The notes under the pieces are model-generated. The model searched no databases and was not told the DNA's origin. It saw only the letters and a program-made list of their open reading frames with translations. Made by a program: the position numbers and the translations under genes. DNA of 7,201 bases from Candidatus Omnitrophota bacterium (lineage in GTDB: Bacteria > Omnitrophota > Gorgyraeia > Gygaellales > Profunditerraquicolaceae), in NCBI GenBank assembly GCA_026387485.1, contig JAPLLQ010000077.1, positions 1 through 7,201 on the forward strand. The letters run 5' to 3'. This document shows, piece by piece, positions 1 through 6,800 of the stretch (within the stretch, counting starts at the first letter, position 1; each line of letters starts with the position of its first letter).

Positions 1-837
1 ACCGTATTAGAAAACCTTAATCTCCCTACAAATTTCTCATTAAACAGCCAAGCCGCGGCAACGCAGTTAATCGAAATCCTAAATAACAATGTTATGAATA
101 ATGTCGCCCTAGGCCAGTATTCTTCCGAAAGAGAAGCTTTTGCGGATTTGATTGTCTCAACCTTGAACCCGCAGACAACTTACCAGAGCCTCAAGACCGG
201 CGCAACATATTATGTTTTTATGACCGACAGCGCCAAAAATACGATGGATAGCGATGCCTCTCTTACGCAGGCCCTTCTTACTAATCCGCAGAGCATTATA
301 GGCGGCACGAGGTTAGGAAGATACAATGCGTATAGCACACGCAGGGCATTTTCCGGAATGTTGATATTAGGTCTTTATAAACTTACCGGAGTAGAAGGCG
401 CAAAGAATTTAAGGCTGGCAGATATGTTTGACGCCGGTATGCTTATCAGTAATAACCTGCTTGTACGCGTTATAAGGCCGAGCCAGGCAGGCGATAGAAC
501 CGCCCGGGATTCATTCAGCAAATTTAGCCTGAATAACAGTATTCCTTTTTCTGTACGCGCTGCTGAAAACATTCAGTTTAAGACCCAGGCAGAACGTAAT
601 TCCGTAGCAAAATCTGTCGCGCTATCATCCGGCATAACTCCTACTCCTGAAAATATCGCGGATATCGGGTTTGCGTTGTTAAATATAAACGGCGATTTTG
701 GCTGGAGTGAGTTAGGTAGGATGGAAGCTTTTGCCGATACTCTGTCAGGCCCTAATGGCGTAAGGGGCGGCAGGAGAGCAAGGCTTACGATAGAAGAGTT
801 GTTTAACCTGCAACAGGAAGGCCAGCGCAAATCTATT
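1..837 (+). other. Unrecognised N-proximal region of the giant protein (residues 1-279)
   Basis: I do not recognise a family here. Residues 1-100 are Asn/Gln/Thr/Ser-rich with predicted helices. Residues 115-160 include a more hydrophobic patch (MLILGLYKLTG, then LLVRVIRP) that looks like buried core of a globular domain and is too short and mixed for a clear membrane helix. Residues 160-200 are polar and linker-like. Residues 205-279 are helical, with a basic stretch (GGRRARLT at 256-263). The codons keep the same mix as the rest of the first 3 kb, so nothing marks this part as foreign. It could be the end of a domain that begins upstream of the window. Confidence 0.5.
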
Positions 838-3800
838 GACGCAGAGTTAAAGAGAATAGAGCGGGCAATAAAAGACGGAAATATCACTGCCGCAGAAGCC
901 AAGAATAGAAAAGAGCAGTTGGAGCAGACAAAGAAAGGGCTTGATAATGCAGGCGCTTGGCAGATAACAAAGTTCGTGCTCACTGACCTGAAATTGCTCG
1001 ACGTTCCTATTCAGTCCTGGAGAGCCAGAAGGATAGGCGCAGCAGCAACCCTGCAGAAAATAAGCGCGTTAACCAAGAACAGGCTTGAAATCGCAGCGAG
1101 CCGTAATTCAAGATTACAAGAATGGGTGAATAAATATTCGGACATCGACGAGGAAATAGCTGATACGGACCTTTCCGGAATAACCGGTAAAAAGGAAGAT
1201 AATGGCGAGGTAGCTTCTGAAGTTAAGTCAGCAAAAGATGCCACGACAAGGAAATTCAATTTTGGCAAGTCTACTGCCGCAGAGCAGGATATAGAAAACA
1301 CAGTTAAGTCGCTGCTTGAAAGCGGCACTGCCGCGGATGTGGCAATCGCAGGAAGGACAGTTGCTGTCAGATTAAGCAGGAATTTAACTTCACTCGGCTT
1401 ATACACTTCAACAGGCTTAGTAGAGATTAATTTAAATAAAATACGCAAACTTATCGGGCACCTCACTAAGTTAATCAGGGAGAATGAATCCTTAAAGAAG
1501 CGTTGGCTTAGTATCAGCGGAAAAGAAAATGTGGAAGAAGAGGATATTTTAAAGGTAGTGCTTGCTTCTGTGGTGCGCCACGAATTCCGCCATGCAAGCG
1601 ATGTTGCCGATGGAGCGACCCTTGATCAGAAAGAAACAAAGGCCTATGCCGAGGTATTGCAGTCAGGCAGCACCGCAGAAACATTCCTTGAGACAGTGCT
1701 TGTTTTTTCTTCTTCTACGGAAGAATTATTTGCTACTGATGCGCCTAATAGAAATGCAGTTAAAGAGATGAGGGATGCTTTACGCGCGGAAGGAATCGGC
1801 AAACAGGAATTATTTGGCGTTGCGCTTATGAAGCTTAATTCCAATGAAAGGGTAAATGATATTGCCAGCGGTTCAGAAGAAGAAAAAGAATTTAACGCAG
1901 TTGCCGCGCTGCTTGAGCCGGGTTTGACCTTAGATGAAGTTAAAGCGCGCATGGGCATTATCCGTGATGCCGAGGCCCAGCTGCACAAGATATTTGAAGA
2001 CGCGAATTCCGTTACCCTTAAAGGCATAGCTGGTATTTCCCGTCAGTCAGTAAGAGAATGGCTTAATGAGCATCTGTATCATCGTATCCAGCGTTTTAGT
2101 TTTAGCGCTATCAGGGAGGCGCAAAATATTGCTACAGGCGATGTCAAGAACGCCATAGGGGTATTATTAAAGGAAGATACTGCATTAAAAGCCAGGGCTT
2201 TTAACAATATTCAGCTCCTGCAGGCAACAAGTACTTCTCCGGAAGATGAACTCCTGCGCAATTATCTGCAGATTATAATCAACTCTATTATAACCGATAA
2301 TATTACATCCGAAGTTCAAGGGTTAGCGCAGCTGCCTTATATGACCCGCGCGCAAAAATTACAGGCTTGGGCTAATGCCGATGAACAGGCAATGCATCAG
2401 GAATTCGGCAGCGAGCCGGAAGTTTCCGTTGTCAGCGTAAATGGTATTCCTGTATTGTCAGCAAGTAGTTTCATGGCGAGTTTAAGCAAGGACTATATGT
2501 TCATGCTTATGCAATCGCAGCTTGAGTTTGACCTTGAAAAGTTAGAGCAGGCTGCTGAAGCAGAAAACGGCAAACTTAAAACAATCAATCTTACGGAATG
2601 GGTTGCGTGGAGGGTAACAAGCCTCGAGAGACAGCTTTTGGAAAAAGAGTTTACTCCCGCGCAAAGAGATTATTTGCAAGCAGAGCTTGCCGAATTAAAA
2701 GTAGTAAGCGCGGAGTATTCCGGCAATGCGGAGTCAAAGGAGGCATTTGAGCATCTAAGGCAGGCAGCATCCGGACAGGTATTTAACGCCAACAAAGTCA
2801 ATTTCTACAACCGCGCCTTCGGAATTATAGGTGGGAATATCTACACCCTTAACGGCAGGCTCGCTATATTGGCATGCTTGCAGATGGACCATTATTCTGA
2901 CGGAAGCAAGTTAAACGCGGATGACCACGCCGCATTGGCAAAGTTTTCTCCTGCGGATTTTGTGAGTAAACTTATCGTTTTTGAGGATAAATTCTGGTCA
3001 GGCGAAATCGCCATAGGGTCAGTGAGTTTTGAAGATTTCATGGGGCAATATGAGAAATCAGCGCAACCCACGTCGGGTTCTCAATTCTCCGCTTCTCAGT
3101 TCTCTGCTTCGGCATATCCTAGTCCTGCGGCTTTACCTTCTGCTCCTGTGCAGCTGCCCGTTCCTCATCATTCATGGGGCAGCTTTAAGGATAGATTTGA
3201 AAAAGCAGTAAATGATGTGCAACTTGATGGCAAACAGGAAAGAGGGCCTCCTACGGCTGAAGCGCAACCGCAAGAAGTCGTAGCTCCAGCCGGAAACAGG
3301 GGCTCATTAGCAGGAAAAACCATTGTCACGGTAAGCCATAATTTTACAGGCACCGGCGGGGTAGAAACTTATCTTCCCTCCTTGTTAAGACGCCTCGCAG
3401 AAACAAATGATAACCTTACAATTATATTAGTCTATCCTGAGCATCAGCAGTTTATGACTCCTCATGACCAGCGTGTTGGAAACAGCATGATACGTTATAT
3501 TCCTTCCGGAAACACGCAGAAAGAGATTAACAATACATTAAATCAGGTTACACAGCAACACAATGTTTCTTTAATTGTAACTCACGTTGCTTTTACCGGA
3601 GAAGGCAATATCGCTGTTGATTTTGCCTATAGAAATAAGATTCCTTCCATTGTTTATTGGCATGGCGGACAGATTATGAAGCGTCTGATAGATTCAGGCC
3701 AGGAAAAAGTAGAGACTTTTAATCACATCATTAATGTATTCCGCAAAGCAACAAGAGTAGCGGTTGTGAGTGAAGCCGGCCGAGGACAGATGGAATATTT

Positions 3801-6800
3801 TGGTTTGTCCGGTGATGTAGTTGGACCTATGGTAGAGTTGGTGCATTTTGATCCTGCCAGCGCTGATGGCCAGAAGATAAGATCCATGCTAGGTTTAGGC
3901 AAGAAGACAGTTATTCTTGCCCCCAATAGAATCTACCCTGAAAAAGGTTCATTAGACCTATTGCAGGCAGCAGCTAAGATGAAACAACAGAATCCGAATT
4001 CTGATTTTGTTATAGTTTTTGTCGGGACAGTAAACAAGGATTCATATATGAACGAAATGAAGCAGTTTATCATCGATAATAATTTAAGCAATAATGTAGT
4101 TATACATGATGCTGTTACTCAGGGAGAACTAAAGGATTGGTATGCTGCTGCAGATGTTGTCGCTCTTCCTACTTATGCAGAAGGCTTACCTCTGGTTATG
4201 TTAGAGGCGCAGCTAATGGAGAAACCAATCATTGCCTATAGTATTGATGGTACTCCTGAAGCAATGCAGCATGGTAAGACTGGAATTATAATAGATTTAT
4301 TAGGTAATAAAAATAAGATAGATGATTTGGCATTAGCTTTAGGAAGATTGACGCAGGACGATGGGTTGCGAGAATCTATGGGTAAAGCAGGAAGACAGTT
4401 TGTTTTTGATACATTCAATCCCGATTCATTAGTGGATAGGCATTCTAGGTTATATGCCGAAACCATTGGCATTGCTGCTGCTCCAGTTGAACTTTTAGAT
4501 GAAGGTGGAGAAGCAATTGTATTGGGCCCCGAAGAATCAGCGTCGAATTTCTCCGCCTCTGCTATTGAGGGTAGATCTTCTGTTGCTGCAAAATCTGCAG
4601 CTTCTGAAGGCCAAGGTGGAGTTGGCGGAACAGGCGTAGCAGGTCCGGGAGTTGGCGGCGGAGCAGTGGAAGTAAAAGTCGAACCGCCACCGGTTGTTGA
4701 TGACCAAGCAAAAATAGCCCAAGAAGCACAAGACCGGCAAGCCGAAGTAATCGCTAAGGCATTAGCGGCAATGATAGAAGGTGCCCGCATAATTAAGGCT
4801 AAGGCAGATAAAGGTAATCTTAGTGAGAAAGATGAAAATGATTTACAAAAATATGTAGATAATTTCTATAAAGAGATGCCTAAGAATAAAGAATTAGAAA
4901 CAGCGTTAAAAGAAGCTGTTGTGGCTGTAATTAACTTTAGGCTGGCTGAGATATCCAAACTAAATGATTTAGAAGACTTAAATGGGAAACCAGATAAGAT
5001 TATAAAGTTTATTAAAGCTAATCAGAACTTATTGGGAGAAAAGGATGCCGCAGAGTTAAGTGTTAAGATGTTGAATGCTGTTGCAGAGAGAAGTAATGAA
5101 ATCAGAAAAGCTCTTAGAGAAGTTAGAAAATCCACATCAGCCGCTACAGCTTTGGCTAATAAATTTGAGCGCATAAGGAAAGTAAGAAATATTGCTTTAG
5201 TTTCGATTGTTGGCTTTATTGCTCTTATGATTGTGGGCAATATTCTGGTTATGCCACTTTTAACACCTGCTGGGCTTATAATTGGTTTAGGTATGTTTAC
5301 GTCTTTTATTGCCGGCGCGATATTCCTTAATAATGTGTATTTTAAGAATCTTTACCAGAAAAATCCCGGACAATTTATCAACTCCGGCATTTACCGTTAT
5401 CTTAAGCATCCGATTCACACTTCTTTACAATTGGCCACACTTGGCTTCTTGGTAGCATTACCTTCCATAGCAACGTTTATTACTGTTGCTGCAGTGATTG
5501 GCTTAATTCAGATTGAATCCAAGAAAGAAGAAGCGGAATTAGATTTAAAATCTAATGGCGCCTATAGCGAATGGGCAAAGAAGGTCAGCTTAAAGAATTT
5601 ATTTAGGGTGAAGGCTGGATTAGAGGCTGTAGCGCCGAAACCAGCAGCTCAATCCCAAGAAGTAATAGCTATTGCCTTGATGGCCATATTAAAAGAATCA
5701 GGGGCTATAAGCGAGGCAACGCTGGATAAAGCTCTAGGTACTCTAGGTACGCATTTAGGCTTATATATGCAAGCAAAGTGGCTGGAGGCAGCAGGAGACA
5801 ATTCAAAGATAGAGGCAGCTCGTCAGGCTGCAGTTGATTTCTATAAGGATAAACCAGTGGCATTACTAACGGCTCATTATAAGGAATTATTCAATTTATT
5901 AGATAAAGGGCAAACCACTGCCTCCCGCAACAATAAGAATGAAGTAGGCAGGGCAATGACAGCGCTCAGTGATTCTTACGGCTATCTTATAACAAAAATA
6001 GGCGGTAATACTATTATCGGTGCTTTACCTATATTATTACCATTTGTGGGGATTTGGAAGGGCATAGTTTGGTTAGCCAAGGCAATTAATGGCTCAGGGC
6101 AGGCTCAAGGCGAGGCGAATGAAAGGCCTATAGGCACTTCTCCGGCAACTCCTGCCAGAACACCAGTATCAGCTGACGCTGTAGGGGCTGTGGGTGCGGC
6201 GGTTGCAGGGCTTGGAATTGCAAGAGGCGTAGCAGGCGTAAGTCCTGCCTTACCTATATTAGGCAGGCCAATGAGTTTTGCTCCTAATACGGAGTCACAT
6301 ATACTAGCCATGGGTTCAGCATTACGTACGCTTAGCCCGGGTGTTCCCGAGGCGACTACGATTTCCCCAATCGTAGGTCGTGGTAATAAAATAGGCGGGG
6401 ACAAACAATTTGGTGCAGTTGTCATAGGTTTAGCAAGAAGTGTAGCAAAAGCAGCAAGAGATGCAGCTTTAAGTATCAAGAAGTTGCTAGGTGCCCAGAG
6501 TGCAGCCTCCGAAAATGGAGAAAGAGGGTATGATCCAGAAAAGACGCAGGGTGTACCTGTAGGTAATACAGGTAAGGCCACAAGCGCAGGTTCTAGAAAC
6601 CCTAGAACTGGATTCGGTATAGTTATAAAGACGATTCCAAGCCACGGATTGTCATACTTGAGGAGTTTTGTACCTCAGGTTTCTGCTTTCATAGCGAAAA
6701 TCCATTCCGGAATCTACGGTTCCCGCGCTCCGCCTTGGTTAAGAGCATTAAATAGTGAAGCAGGCAGAAGCAGTGCAGGCGTACTTCAGGTTATCGTAGT

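Noticed and set aside
1473..1494. GGGAG followed by ATG, considered as an internal ribosome-binding site and start
   Set aside because: The ATG at about 1483 is out of the long frame and opens no meaningful reading frame; purine-rich stretches are common in Glu/Lys codons.
1562..1771. Plus-strand frame 2 open frame of 69 codons
   Set aside because: It overlaps the HEFRH region in another frame, has no recognisable content and no upstream ribosome-binding site worth noting.
573..2027. Three minus-strand open frames (573-983, 1011-1466, 1644-2027) with Ser/Leu-rich, seemingly hydrophobic products
   Set aside because: Apparent hydrophobicity arises from the complement of Glu/Lys/Ala/Asn codons of helical sequence. 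The plus-strand frame encodes coherent domains over the same bases.
3066..3080. Short inverted repeat AACCC-GGGTT in the linker before GT4, considered as a palindromic element inserted in the gene
   Set aside because: The arms are only 5 bp with no target duplication or second copy in the window, so an inserted mobile repeat cannot be supported.
4236..4790. Minus-strand open frame of 184 codons, the longest on that strand
   Set aside because: It lies wholly antisense to the GT4 C-terminal half and its linker. Its Pro/Thr/Ser-rich sequence is the complement of the Gly/Ala linker codons, with no recognisable domain.
6181..6240. Glycine-zipper run considered as a phage-like or pore-forming transmembrane segment
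   Set aside because: It is only weakly hydrophobic, is interrupted by arginine and sits in a low-complexity region, so a specific function is not supported.
6105..6581. Minus-strand open frame of 158 codons
   Set aside because: It is the complement of the Gly/Ala/Pro-rich region of the plus-strand gene and has biased low-complexity composition and no motif.
6590..6608. Perfect 7-bp inverted repeat with a 5-base loop (GTTCTAG and CTAGAAC)
   Set aside because: It lies inside continuous coding sequence, is not followed by a T run and the stem is short, so it is neither a credible terminator nor an operator; probably chance.
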